The notes: a model not told the origin generated them from the letters alone. A stretch of 38,584 nucleotides of DNA from an uncultured Bacilli bacterium (GCA_947628485.1 CANRAA010000004.1:1-38584); one strand, 5' to 3'. Positions 1 to 8,189 are shown, counted from the first letter of the stretch. Translations and numbers: made by a program.

Positions 1-17
1 ATTATTTTTTCAAAATT

Positions 18-51
18 AAAACTAGAAATTTTTTTCTATTTTTCTAGTTTT
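18..51 (-). terminator. Rho-independent terminator of the membrane-protein operon
   Basis: An 11-bp perfect stem (18-28 with 41-51, 12-nt loop) overlaps the TAG stop of the gene ending at 44. On the minus strand it is followed by a T-rich tract (TTTTAATTTT-like). It probably ends the operon that begins at 4047. Confidence 0.7.
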
Positions 52-715
52 TATTCTTTTTAGCTGTAAATAGTAACCCTTCTTCTTTTATCTCTCTATT
101 TAAATCTATTTCTTGCACACTAGTTAAGACACTAGGAGCATTTAAATATTTAGTAATATTTTCCATAGTAGTTTCTAATTCATCTAATTCATTTTCTTTA
201 TTTTTAAACAAATCTTCTTTTATTCCTAATTCTTTAATAATTTCATTGTATTTTTCAGCCATATTTTTATGTTCTTGATATATACCCTCTAAAGTATATT
301 TCTTATTTATTTTATTTATGTATTTAAAATCTTTTATTGGAGAATATAGCAAAAAGGATGCCCCAATAACATCAGCAATATAAAAAATTATTTTTATCAA
401 TAAACTATAATCTGTAAAAGGGGTAGCGACCGCAAGAAATAATAAAGCCATTAAGGAGAAAACAAAAAGAAATGTAAGAGTTATCTTTTCAGTTCCCTTT
501 CCAAGTAAATACCAATAACTTTTAATCTTTCCCTTTAAGGATTTACCATTATATAAAATTGTTTCCCATTCTACATATTTATTAAATTTATCTTCATAAT
601 TTAAATTATCTTTTTCTTTCCGAAGTATTTCTAATTCTTCTTCTAAAACCTCTTGTTCTTGAGATATTACTTCATATTTATCTTCCATCATTTTTAATAA
701 TTCTTCAGAATTCAT
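44..715 (-). CDS. Two-helix membrane protein with coiled-coil flanks, paralog 1
   Basis: I do not recognise a named family. The 223-residue protein starts with a charged heptad-rich segment (about 1-50). It then has the short motif YNGKSLKGKIKS (about 55-66), two hydrophobic helices (about 78-98 and 104-126), the motif INKINKKY (about 133-140) and a second coiled-coil region. The GKSxKGKxKS and INKxNKKY motifs recur in the three genes upstream, so this is the last and most divergent member of a four-gene family. No signal peptide is visible. Both ends are hydrophilic and, given the lysines around the helices, probably cytosolic. A GGAG ribosome site sits 8-10 nt before the ATG. It is the final gene of an operon read from about 4064. 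A role in membrane organisation or stress is only a guess. Confidence 0.8.
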   Translation of the reverse strand: MNSEELLKMMEDKYEVISQEQEVLEEELEILRKEKDNLNYEDKFNKYVEWETILYNGKSLKGKIKSYWYLLGKGTEKITLTFLFVFSLMALLFLAVATPFTDYSLLIKIIFYIADVIGASFLLYSPIKDFKYINKINKKYTLEGIYQEHKNMAEKYNEIIKELGIKEDLFKNKENELDELETTMENITKYLNAPSVLTSVQEIDLNREIKEEGLLFTAKKNKN

Positions 716-746
716 TTTTTAGTCTCCTCATATCTTTACTTATTAA

Positions 747-1430
747 TTACTTTCTTTCTAATTTTAACGTCTTTCCTTCTTCTTTTTCATATGTATCTAA
801 TTCTACTGTTTGTTCACTTGTAAAATTATAATTATCTGTTTGAGTTTGAGAATCCATAATTTCTTTAATACTTTTAATTGCATTTTCTAATTCATCTAAT
901 TTTTGTTGTTTAATTTCATGCAATGATTTTTTTGATTTTAATTCTTTACCAACAATTTCTCTTCTCTTTTTAGCATTTTCTAATTCTAAAGAAACTTCTT
1001 CTAAATTATATTTTTTATTAACCTTATTTATATAGATAACTTGAAATACAGGAATAGAGACAATTAAAGTTGTAATAATTGCAGCCAAAATATGAGCAAT
1101 TATTTTACTAATGCCAGAAAAATTTCTAATAGATATTATGTAATTAACAGACCCTATAACTAGAAAAGCACAAAAATAATTAAGGACATTTATTAATACA
1201 TCAATTGGCTTACCATTTGGACATTTAAATAAACTTTTTATTATCCCTTTAAAAGATTTACCATTTTTTAAGATTAATTCTTTTTCTTTTAAATTTTCAA
1301 TTTTATCAGTACAACATAATTCATATCTTTCTTTAGATAATTTTTTAATTTCATTAGTTATATCAGCATCTTCCGCTAATACTGTTTCATACTTTGTTTT
1401 TAAGTTTTCCAATAATTCTTCATTTTTCAT
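747..1430 (-). CDS. Two-helix membrane protein with coiled-coil flanks, paralog 2
   Basis: This 227-residue paralog has the same layout: N-terminal coiled coil, LKNGKSFKGIIKS (about 53-65), two hydrophobic helices (about 80-135), INKVNKKYNLEEVSLEL, a second coiled coil, and a conserved tail (SEQTVELDTYEKEEGK) ending in LKLERK. The tail is almost identical to that of the paralog at 2172-2873, which suggests recent duplication or gene conversion. An AAGGAG ribosome site precedes the ATG. About 30-nt gaps separate it from both neighbours, and no promoter or terminator lies in those gaps. The function is unknown. Confidence 0.8.
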   Translation of the reverse strand: MKNEELLENLKTKYETVLAEDADITNEIKKLSKERYELCCTDKIENLKEKELILKNGKSFKGIIKSLFKCPNGKPIDVLINVLNYFCAFLVIGSVNYIISIRNFSGISKIIAHILAAIITTLIVSIPVFQVIYINKVNKKYNLEEVSLELENAKKRREIVGKELKSKKSLHEIKQQKLDELENAIKSIKEIMDSQTQTDNYNFTSEQTVELDTYEKEEGKTLKLERK

Positions 1431-1460
1431 TTTTTAGTCTCCTTTATCTTTACTTATTAA

Positions 1461-2147
1461 TTATTTTCTTTCTAATTTTAATGTCTTTCCCTCTTCTTTT
1501 GACTCTCTATTTATATTCATTACTTGTTCACCAGTTAGGGTATTTTCCTTGATTAGATTATAAGCATTCAAAACTTCTGTAACATTTTTAATAGTAGTTT
1601 TTAAATCAATCAATTTTTGTTTTTTAATTTCATGCAATAATTTTTTTAACTTTAGTTCTTTAATAATTTCTTCATTTCTCTTTTTAACATTAGCTAATTC
1701 TAATGATACATCTTCTAATTTATATTTTTTATTAACCTTATTTATATAGATAATATCACATACAGGTAAAGTTAAACCAGCAACCGTTACAAATGCATCA
1801 AAAATATAGGCTATTATTGTATCAATGCTATAATGAAAACCAATAGAAAAAGTCACACCATAAAGAAATGTTAAAAGCACCAAATAAATAATAAATAAAA
1901 CTATTTTTTTAATTGTTTGCTCTTTATCACCATAAGGTAAGCCAATAAAACTTTTCAATTTTCCTTTAAATGTTTTACCATTTTTTAAAATATATTCTTT
2001 TTCTTCTAATTTTAAAATATTATCATTAGCGCACAATTCATGTTTTTCATTAGATAATTCGTCTATTTCTTTAGTTATATTAATATCTTCCTCTAATGTT
2101 GTATTATATATTTCTTTTAATTTTGCCAAAAATTCTTCATTATTCAT
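1461..2147 (-). CDS. Two-helix membrane protein with coiled-coil flanks, paralog 3
   Basis: This is a 228-residue member of the same family. It has LKNGKTFKGKLKS before the membrane part, two long hydrophobic helices, INKVNKKYKLEDVSLEL after them, a Lys/Glu-rich coiled coil and the tail EEGKTLKLERK. The hydrophobic segments are much less conserved than the two flanking motifs, so the conserved cytosolic motifs are the likely working parts. The ribosome site is AGAGG. It lies mid-operon, with short gaps to its neighbours. The function is unknown. Confidence 0.8.
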   Translation of the reverse strand: MNNEEFLAKLKEIYNTTLEEDINITKEIDELSNEKHELCANDNILKLEEKEYILKNGKTFKGKLKSFIGLPYGDKEQTIKKIVLFIIYLVLLTFLYGVTFSIGFHYSIDTIIAYIFDAFVTVAGLTLPVCDIIYINKVNKKYKLEDVSLELANVKKRNEEIIKELKLKKLLHEIKKQKLIDLKTTIKNVTEVLNAYNLIKENTLTGEQVMNINRESKEEGKTLKLERK

Positions 2148-2171
2148 TTTCTAAACCTCTCAATAAGTATT

Positions 2172-2873
2172 TTATTTTCTTTCTAATTTTAACTTCTTTC
2201 CTTCTTCTTTTTCATATGTATCTAATTCTACTGTTTGTTCACTTGTTAAATCATAATTATCTATTTGATTTTGAGCATTCATAATTTCTTCAATACTTTT
2301 AATTGCCCCTTCTAGTTCACCTAATTTTTGCTTTTTAATTTCATGTAATGATTTTTTTAATTCTAATTCTTTATTAATAAATTCTTTTCTTTCTTTAGCA
2401 TTTTTTAATTCTAAAGATATATCTTCTAATTTATATTTTTTATTAACCTTATTTATATTTATTATTGAAGATATAGGAATAGCTAATAATGACCCCGCTA
2501 AAAGGGCATCAAAAAAATAAAATATTTTCATTCCAATTTCGGGAAAAGCTTTATGTTCGGCAATAAAATATTCATAATGTCCAATGTAAACTGCTCCTAC
2601 TAAAACAAGAAGAATAACAGCTTGAAAAATGTTATTAAATACACAATTTGCCCCACCAATTGGAGATGCAAAAAAACTCTTCATTTTTCCTTTGAATGAT
2701 TTACCATTTTTTAAAATAAATTCCTTTTCTTCCAATTTTTTAATTTTATCACTATGGTATAACTCATTATATTCTTGAACAAGTTTCTCAAATTCTATAG
2801 ATAATTCTTTATCTTCAACTAAAATTGTTTCGTATTTATCTCTTAATATTTCTAATAATTCTTCATTACTCAT
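2172..2873 (-). CDS. Two-helix membrane protein with coiled-coil flanks, paralog 4
   Basis: This 233-residue member is the first of the four in transcription order. It shows LKNGKSFKGKMKSFF, two hydrophobic helices (about 78-105 and 118-140), ININKVNKKYKLEDISLEL, a coiled coil and the tail SEQTVELDTYEKEEGKKLKL. Its ribosome-binding stretch and start (GGAGG then TTTAGAAAATG) are identical over 17 bases to those of the two genes upstream. That shared stretch is the junction sequence of the tandem duplication described separately. No enzyme motif is visible and the function is unknown. Confidence 0.8.
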   Translation of the reverse strand: MSNEELLEILRDKYETILVEDKELSIEFEKLVQEYNELYHSDKIKKLEEKEFILKNGKSFKGKMKSFFASPIGGANCVFNNIFQAVILLVLVGAVYIGHYEYFIAEHKAFPEIGMKIFYFFDALLAGSLLAIPISSIININKVNKKYKLEDISLELKNAKERKEFINKELELKKSLHEIKKQKLGELEGAIKSIEEIMNAQNQIDNYDLTSEQTVELDTYEKEEGKKLKLERK

Positions 2874-2902
2874 TTTCTAAACCTCCCGTTTATATAAATC
2901 TA

Positions 2903-3460
2903 TTATTTAGTTCTTGTTCTAATTAATCTTTTTTCTTCAGTATTTTCATATCTTAAATTATTTAAATAAATTGCTTCTTTGGCTTCTTCTTTAAAATTAT
3001 GTTTTTCTTTTAACTTTTCAATTTCTTTTTCTAATTCTGGTTCTTTTTCATTTATTTCTTGTAATTCCTCTTCATAAATAGCCATTAGTTTTTTGTTTTG
3101 TTTATAAACATATAAAATAATGGTTTCTAGACCAGCCGCAAAAAGACCACCCATGATTAAAGGTAAGGTTATAAGTGGACTAAATCCTTGATTAATGATT
3201 AATGATAGTCCTATAATAATTATTAATGATATCAAAGTTGCTCGATTCAAACTTTTACCAAATTTCATGGAACCATTAGTTCTTTCTATACCTTCTAGAA
3301 TATCATTTTTATTTTTTTGAAGTAATTCTAATTTATCTTCTTTACTTAAAATGTCTCCTAGTTCTTCAGTTTGAGCATCAGTTTTAACAAAACGTATTTT
3401 TCCTTCTTCATTAGTTGTAATCCATTCATTATCTTTTATATTTTTAAATTCGACATTCAT
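2903..3460 (-). CDS. 185-residue two-helix membrane protein, duplicate copy B
   Basis: A hydrophilic N-terminus (about 1-70) is followed by two hydrophobic helices (about 74-90 and 95-117) and a Glu/Lys-rich coiled coil (about 120-160), ending in RLIRTRTK. The protein is identical to the one at 3490-4047. Its layout (cytosol, helical hairpin, coiled coil) resembles that of the four downstream paralogs, but the NGKSxKG and INKVNKK motifs are missing, so it is a separate or very distant family. GGGAGG precedes the ATG. The function is unknown. Confidence 0.8.
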   Translation of the reverse strand: MNVEFKNIKDNEWITTNEEGKIRFVKTDAQTEELGDILSKEDKLELLQKNKNDILEGIERTNGSMKFGKSLNRATLISLIIIIGLSLIINQGFSPLITLPLIMGGLFAAGLETIILYVYKQNKKLMAIYEEELQEINEKEPELEKEIEKLKEKHNFKEEAKEAIYLNNLRYENTEEKRLIRTRTK

Positions 3461-3489
3461 TTTCTAAACCTCCCGTTTATATAAATCTA

Positions 3490-4047
3490 TTATTTAGTTC
3501 TTGTTCTAATTAATCTTTTTTCTTCAGTATTTTCATATCTTAAATTATTTAAATAAATTGCTTCTTTGGCTTCTTCTTTAAAATTATGTTTTTCTTTTAA
3601 CTTTTCAATTTCTTTTTCTAATTCTGGTTCTTTTTCATTTATTTCTTGTAATTCCTCTTCATAAATAGCCATTAGTTTTTTGTTTTGTTTATAAACATAT
3701 AAAATAATGGTTTCTAGACCAGCCGCAAAAAGACCACCCATGATTAAAGGTAAGGTTATAAGTGGACTAAATCCTTGATTAATGATTAATGATAGTCCTA
3801 TAATAATTATTAATGATATCAAAGTTGCTCGATTCAAACTTTTACCAAATTTCATGGAACCATTAGTTCTTTCTATACCTTCTAGAATATCATTTTTATT
3901 TTTTTGAAGTAATTCTAATTTATCTTCTTTACTTAAAATGTCTCCTAGTTCTTCAGTTTGAGCATCAGTTTTAACAAAACGTATTTTTCCTTCTTCATTA
4001 GTTGTAATCCATTCATTATCTTTTATATTTTTAAATTCGACATTCAT
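3490..4047 (-). CDS. 185-residue two-helix membrane protein, duplicate copy A
   Basis: This is the first gene of the operon, identical in protein and DNA to the copy at 2903-3460. The start is supported by GGAGG 7-8 nt upstream of the ATG and by an extended -10 promoter at 4070-4078, which gives a very short leader. It has two membrane helices and a C-terminal coiled coil, with no signal peptide and no recognisable catalytic residues. The duplication roughly doubles the dose of this product relative to the four family members downstream. Confidence 0.8.
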   Translation of the reverse strand: MNVEFKNIKDNEWITTNEEGKIRFVKTDAQTEELGDILSKEDKLELLQKNKNDILEGIERTNGSMKFGKSLNRATLISLIIIIGLSLIINQGFSPLITLPLIMGGLFAAGLETIILYVYKQNKKLMAIYEEELQEINEKEPELEKEIEKLKEKHNFKEEAKEAIYLNNLRYENTEEKRLIRTRTK

Positions 4048-4069
4048 TTTCTAAACCTCCAGTAAAAAT

Positions 4070-4078
4070 ATTATAGCA
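4070..4078 (-). promoter_or_regulatory. Extended -10 promoter of the membrane-protein operon
   Basis: The minus strand reads TGC-TATAAT (-10 at 4070-4075), with a T-rich and poor -35. The predicted start of transcription is near 4064, just before the GGAGG of the gene starting at 4047. Confidence 0.6.
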
Positions 4079-4085
4079 CAGCATG

Positions 4086-4113
4086 AAAAAAGAAAAAAGA
4101 GATTTCTCTCTTT
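4086..4113 (-). terminator. Rho-independent terminator after the 69-residue gene
   Basis: Stem AAAGAGA/TCTCTTT (4096-4102 with 4107-4113, TTTC loop) is followed on the minus strand by a T-rich tract over 4086-4095. The hairpin is almost the same as the one at 4451-4466. Confidence 0.75.
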
Positions 4114-4134
4114 AATTAAGCTTATAAATATATT

Positions 4135-4344
4135 TTATCTACTTTTATGGTGCTCATCAGTTTCTTCTAAATCCGGTAAGTCAATTTTACTAATATCTAG
4201 ATCTTCTGAAAGAAAACTATCACTTGGTTTTTTTATTGATGGAATATCTAAATCTTTCAAATGTTCATTACCTGCAAGATAATTACCATTTTTTAGTCTT
4301 TCTTTTAATTCCAATAATTCTTCTTTTGATAAATCTTCGTTCAT
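4135..4344 (-). CDS. Small acidic protein, 69 residues
   Basis: Unrecognised. It is hydrophilic and rich in Asp/Glu/Leu with no membrane segment. It begins MNEDLSKEELLELKERL and has repeated short DLDIP/IDLPDLEE stretches that look disordered. The start is set by GAGGAG about 8 nt upstream. It stands alone, with its own extended -10 promoter (4369-4377) and its own terminator (4086-4113), which supports a real gene despite its size. Confidence 0.65.
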   Translation of the reverse strand: MNEDLSKEELLELKERLKNGNYLAGNEHLKDLDIPSIKKPSDSFLSEDLDISKIDLPDLEETDEHHKSR

Positions 4345-4368
4345 AAGTTAATCTCCTCTCTTTTTTAT

Positions 4369-4377
4369 ATTATATCA
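4369..4377 (-). promoter_or_regulatory. Extended -10 promoter of the 69-residue gene
   Basis: The minus strand reads TGA-TATAAT (-10 at 4369-4374). A TTGACA lies at 4404-4409, but the 29-nt spacing is too long to be its -35. Confidence 0.5.
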
Positions 4378-4440
4378 TATATGAAAATACTTTATTAATT
4401 TTTTGTCAATAGATTATGTAAAGTAATGTATATTATAGTT

Positions 4441-4466
4441 AAAAAGAAAAAAGAGATTTCTCTCTT
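4441..4466 (-). terminator. Terminator after cdaR
   Basis: Stem AAGAGA/TCTCTT (4451-4456 with 4461-4466, TTTC loop) is followed on the minus strand by TTTTCTTTTT. It overlaps the stop codon of the gene ending at 4465. Confidence 0.75.
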
Positions 4467-5886
4467 AATTCTTCGTAATTTTAACTTGAATTGTATTGGT
4501 TACTTCATAAGTAACTAATGGGTTATTATTATCAACTTTAACTTTAATATCATGAACACCTTCGCCAAGACCAGCAAGATCAACATAAGCTCTAATATTA
4601 CTTGCATTAATGGCATCAATATTCGATTTAACACCCTTAACTTGAACTTGAGGATGTCCACCCGCTATGATAACAGCACTATAACCATCAGCTAAGTTTC
4701 TATTCGTTATATCACTAACTTCAACAGTTTTTTGTTCTTCGTCACCGAAGGTTACTTTAATCGTGGCATTCTTTAGACTGATATCTCTTACACCTTTAGG
4801 TTTTCTAATAACTACCGTGTAATTTTCAACCGCATTTGAACCAGCTCCATCGACATTTATAACTACAGGAACGGATGTAATATCTTTAATGTCTGCCTCT
4901 TCCCCATAAATATCTACAGATAGAGAGGCACTATTGTTGATAGTAATGGCTGCAATGGCTTTACCATTAACAAGATTACCCGTTGTCGTTACTTGAAGAG
5001 GAACAGTATTTTTATAACTAGATAAGACAATCGTACCGGTTAAAGTTCCCGGAACTATTTCCACATTTTTAATTATTTCCCCATTGGAGTCATAAGCCAC
5101 TAAAGGAATATTGGTAATTTCATAAGTACCTTCTTCCGTATACTTTTCTTTTCCTTCATATTCTTTATGTTCTCTTATTTCGTCTTTCGTATAAGTTAAA
5201 GATACTAAAGCTTTAATTGTTGAAATACTATTAATGGCCTCTTCACTACCTTTAACAACAACTTCACTACTGTCTAAAGAAACACTAGAAACACTTAATT
5301 TACTATTTAATTTATCAATATTTATAAGTTCATATTCCACTGATTTTACTTCACTTACTTTATCATTAATTTCCACATTTAAATATGATGGGTCTAAGAT
5401 GTAATCAACAGAGTCAATAGACTTAGAATAAGTAAAATAAACTTTATAAGTACCCGCCTCAGTATATTTCGAAAGGTTTAGTTCAACCTCAAATTCTCCA
5501 AGTTGTTTGGCAAGGTAGATATCACTTTTTCTACCCGCAATCGTAATATCAACTGTCTCCGGAATATTTTCCACGACAAAGGCCTCTTCATTATAAACGA
5601 CATTAACGGGAACATTCTTAATAATTTCAGCCTCCGTATCAACTAAACTAATAACTTTATTATCAATTAGTAAGAAACAAATAACCGCAAAAATTAAAGA
5701 TAAAACAATTAAGAAATGGGGTCTATTTAATAGTTTATTGAAATTTACATTACTCCCACTGGTGGCTTTCGAAATATTATAAACAAGTCTTGTAATTGGC
5801 ATAATGATAACTTTATCAATAAATTTAAAGATAGCCTCAAAGAAACGATAGATAACTCTTCCTATTTTAATCAAAAACTTACGCAT
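4465..5886 (-). CDS. cdaR: CdaR/YbbR-type regulator of diadenylate cyclase
   Basis: One N-terminal membrane helix follows a basic segment (the hydrophobic run near FLIVLSLIFAVICFLLI). After it comes a long extracellular region of repeated YbbR-type beta domains, with recurring patterns such as PVNVVYN, VPLQVTTTGN and VKGSEEAIN. Proteins of this family bind and modulate CdaA. I chose the ATG at 5886: it has GGTGA 5 nt upstream and overlaps the cdaA stop by 8 nt (ATGCGTAA). A tandem ATGATG at 5902-5907 with a weaker GAGG would add 7 residues. It is co-transcribed with cdaA. The usual third partner, glmM, does not follow; a terminator does. Confidence 0.9.
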   Translation of the reverse strand: MRKFLIKIGRVIYRFFEAIFKFIDKVIIMPITRLVYNISKATSGSNVNFNKLLNRPHFLIVLSLIFAVICFLLIDNKVISLVDTEAEIIKNVPVNVVYNEEAFVVENIPETVDITIAGRKSDIYLAKQLGEFEVELNLSKYTEAGTYKVYFTYSKSIDSVDYILDPSYLNVEINDKVSEVKSVEYELINIDKLNSKLSVSSVSLDSSEVVVKGSEEAINSISTIKALVSLTYTKDEIREHKEYEGKEKYTEEGTYEITNIPLVAYDSNGEIIKNVEIVPGTLTGTIVLSSYKNTVPLQVTTTGNLVNGKAIAAITINNSASLSVDIYGEEADIKDITSVPVVINVDGAGSNAVENYTVVIRKPKGVRDISLKNATIKVTFGDEEQKTVEVSDITNRNLADGYSAVIIAGGHPQVQVKGVKSNIDAINASNIRAYVDLAGLGEGVHDIKVKVDNNNPLVTYEVTNTIQVKITKN

Positions 5887-6697
5887 CTTCTTCACCACCC
5901 TCATCATCTTCAGCCTCGAAGAATACTTCAGTCTTTGGACTTAATTCTTCAATTAACTTCATTCTAAATTCGTCTAAAGTTAAATTGTATAATAATTCAT
6001 TATTACAAGCAATGGAAATTCGGCCATTTTCTTCAGAAACAATTAAGGCAATAGCATCACTTTCTTCGGCAATACCTAAAGCTGCTCTATGACGGGTACC
6101 AAGTCTTTTTGAAATACTTGGGTTCATACTCGTTTTAAATACCGCTCCCGCACAAGTAATTCTATCTCCTTGAATAATTACCCCACCATCATGCATTGGC
6201 GAATTAGGAAAGAAAATAGTCTCCAATAAATCGTCAGTTAAATCCGCATAAACTTTAGTGGCATTCTTAATGTATTCTTCCAAAGATATTTCCCTTTCAA
6301 TAACCATTAAAGCTCCAATGCGATTTTTCTTAAAGTATTCCACACTCTTCATAATTTCATAAACAACTTTTTCTCTTTCGTCAACCGTTAAAATCTTATG
6401 TCTTCCTAAAAGTTGGGTTCTTCCTAAAGACTCTAGAACACTTCTAATCTCGGGTTGAAAGATAACGATAATGGCTAAAGGTCCCCAAGCCACAATATAC
6501 TCAAGTAATACTCCAACTGTATATAAATTTAATAAATCACTTAATATTTTAATAATAAGGATTATAACTACCCCTTTAACAATTAATACCATTTTAATAT
6601 TATTTTTAACATTTTTTAAAATATAATAAAATGCTAACCAAACAATACCAATATCAATTATTTTCGTAAATATACTCCATATACCTGATAGGTCCAT
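5879..6697 (-). CDS. cdaA: Diadenylate cyclase CdaA (c-di-AMP synthase)
   Basis: This 272-residue membrane enzyme makes c-di-AMP from two ATP. Hydrophobic N-terminal helices lie at about 15-30, 36-58 and 62-80. The DAC domain follows at about 100-245, with the catalytic motifs MHDGG (168-172) and GTRHR (200-204), both intact. A short acidic tail (FEAEDDEGGEEDA) ends the protein. The start is supported by AAGGAGTGA and an extended -10 promoter at 6727-6735. It is followed immediately by its regulator CdaR. In Firmicutes this module controls potassium and osmolyte balance and wall integrity. Confidence 0.95.
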   Translation of the reverse strand: MDLSGIWSIFTKIIDIGIVWLAFYYILKNVKNNIKMVLIVKGVVIILIIKILSDLLNLYTVGVLLEYIVAWGPLAIIVIFQPEIRSVLESLGRTQLLGRHKILTVDEREKVVYEIMKSVEYFKKNRIGALMVIEREISLEEYIKNATKVYADLTDDLLETIFFPNSPMHDGGVIIQGDRITCAGAVFKTSMNPSISKRLGTRHRAALGIAEESDAIALIVSEENGRISIACNNELLYNLTLDEFRMKLIEELSPKTEVFFEAEDDEGGEEDA

Positions 6698-6726
6698 AAA
6701 TTCACTCCTTACTTAATACTTAAATT

Positions 6727-6735
6727 ATTATAGCA
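6727..6735 (-). promoter_or_regulatory. Extended -10 promoter of cdaA-cdaR
   Basis: The minus strand reads TGC-TATAAT (-10 at 6727-6732) with no good -35. It places the transcription start about 20 nt before AAGGAGTGA of cdaA. Confidence 0.6.
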
Positions 6736-6745
6736 AATATTTTGC

Positions 6746-6768
6746 AAAATAAAAAGTCCCTTAGGACT
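6746..6768 (-). terminator. Terminator of the prepilin-rnr-smpB operon
   Basis: Stem AGTCC/GGACT (6755-6759 with 6764-6768) overlaps the stop codon at 6761. It is followed on the minus strand by TTTTTATTTT. Confidence 0.65.
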
Positions 6769-7069
6769 CTATTTCGGTTTTTACTTCTTCTTTTTCTTCT
6801 ACTTCTTTTTCTTCTTCTAATATATTAACTTCTTTGGTTTCTGGATTAATGTCTTTAGAATTTACGACCATATCCGATAGTTTTTTATCTTCCGCCACCA
6901 TAATATTTTCTAAAGATTCTTCATCTAATTCCTCTTCTTGTTTTTTAAGTAAATCTTTTTTATTTTTCTTCGTGTCATAAATATAACCAATTAAGGCAAA
7001 TAAGAGCAAAATAGTTATTGTTAAAAACCATGCATAATTATTACCAATAAATTCGCCAATTTTTTCCAT
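6761..7069 (-). CDS. Single-helix membrane protein with acidic tail, 102 residues
   Basis: Unrecognised. There is one membrane helix (about 12-30, FLTITILLLFALIGYIYD), then a basic stop-transfer (KKNKKDLLKK) and a long Glu-rich tail that ends at a terminator overlapping the stop. The ribosome site AGGAGG is strong. It is the last gene after DUF3048, SmpB and RNase R, so it is probably co-transcribed with them. The topology suggests an exported N-terminus of only a few residues and a cytosolic acidic tail. No function is proposed. Confidence 0.7.
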   Translation of the reverse strand: MEKIGEFIGNNYAWFLTITILLLFALIGYIYDTKKNKKDLLKKQEEELDEESLENIMVAEDKKLSDMVVNSKDINPETKEVNILEEEKEVEEKEEVKTEIES

Positions 7070-7109
7070 TATAATCCTCCTAGTTAATTATATTATTTAT
7101 TTCTTTTTT

Positions 7110-8189
7110 TTATGAGATTTTTAATTCTTGGCCTTCGGGTTCTATTTGAATAAAGGTATTACCATCATTTAAAGTAATTTCTTCCCCATTTAAGTAGGTA
7201 TACTTAGTTTGACATTCCCGACATTCTTTAGACCAATTAATTTTGCTAGCGTAACCATCAGTTATATAGTAGCCTTCGCCAGTTCCAATATTATGTAAGT
7301 CTTGACGGTCATCATCATCGCCTGGAATTGTGGTATTTTTAACTTTATAAGTAATAATATTTGTAACTTTTAATTGTTCACCCGTCGCACTATCTTTATG
7401 GACTACGCCATTCACACTTCTAAGATAAGTATGACTATCTGCATCATATTCATAAGTTACATAATTATTTTTGGCATAGTAAATATCTACTTTATCTGCC
7501 TTTGTTGTATTTTCCATATCTTTTATATTAATTAAGGATGCACTATAATTAAATAAGTTTTCTTGTTCCGTTTCCGTTCTGTAATTTAGTCTATCTATTC
7601 CTTTATTAATAAGTTCGGTACTCGTAAAACGCCGATGGGAAATATTAACCCCCGGAATTGTCGCCGTCCAGAAGAAAGCTTTATCTCCTATTTTATCTTT
7701 ATTATTATCTGAGCCATATGTTATACCATTAATATTATTAATACCTAAAGTTTTTAAATCACTTTGGGCTTTTGGACTATAACCCCAATGGACAAAGATA
7801 GCATCATTTTCTAATACATAATCAAGGTGATAATGTCTCGTACTTCTAATTGGTCCAACTTCTTCTAAATCTTGGTCTTTAAATAATGCCATAAATCTTG
7901 TTGAACCATCCACATAATTAATTATTTCGTATACAATATAGGCTTTTTGTAATCCTTTTTGGTTGGGTCTTGCATCTTTAGCATTATTAATCATGATGGC
8001 AATAGGTCTTGATTTACTATTCTCATCAATGATTTTAACTTCGGCTTGTTCGATATTATCAAAATTATTTTCTACTTTAGGTTTTTCTTCTTTTTTATTA
8101 GTTAATAAAATAACTAAAACAACACAAATTAAAACTACTAATAATATAATACCCACTAATAAAATCTTTTTCTTACTACTTTTTTTCAT
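7110..8189 (-). CDS. DUF3048 (YerB-like) membrane-anchored extracellular protein
   Basis: A basic N-terminus and a helix at about 9-30 anchor a large outside domain of 359 residues in total. The stretch RPIAIMINNAKDARPNQ and the following VDGSTRFMALF and GPIRSTRHYHLDY are characteristic of the DUF3048 family (YerB in Bacillus), whose biochemical role is not established. YerB is usually a lipoprotein; here no lipobox cysteine is visible and a transmembrane anchor replaces it. GAGGGTAGGT lies just before the ATG and inside the end of smpB (2-nt gap), so translation is probably coupled. Confidence 0.85.
   Translation of the reverse strand: MKKSSKKKILLVGIILLVVLICVVLVILLTNKKEEKPKVENNFDNIEQAEVKIIDENSKSRPIAIMINNAKDARPNQKGLQKAYIVYEIINYVDGSTRFMALFKDQDLEEVGPIRSTRHYHLDYVLENDAIFVHWGYSPKAQSDLKTLGINNINGITYGSDNNKDKIGDKAFFWTATIPGVNISHRRFTSTELINKGIDRLNYRTETEQENLFNYSASLINIKDMENTTKADKVDIYYAKNNYVTYEYDADSHTYLRSVNGVVHKDSATGEQLKVTNIITYKVKNTTIPGDDDDRQDLHNIGTGEGYYITDGYASKINWSKECRECQTKYTYLNGEEITLNDGNTFIQIEPEGQELKIS

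Larger units (their letters stand above)
2870..4060. repeat. Exact tandem duplication, 587-bp unit
   Basis: Two consecutive 587-bp units (2870-3456 and 3457-4043) look identical base for base when read side by side, including the intergenic leader. A third partial copy of the first 17 bases (tcattttctaaacctcc) follows at 4044-4060. Each unit carries one complete 185-codon gene with its ribosome site. The 17-bp direct repeat at both outer ends is what unequal recombination between short homologies would leave. Confidence 0.95.
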
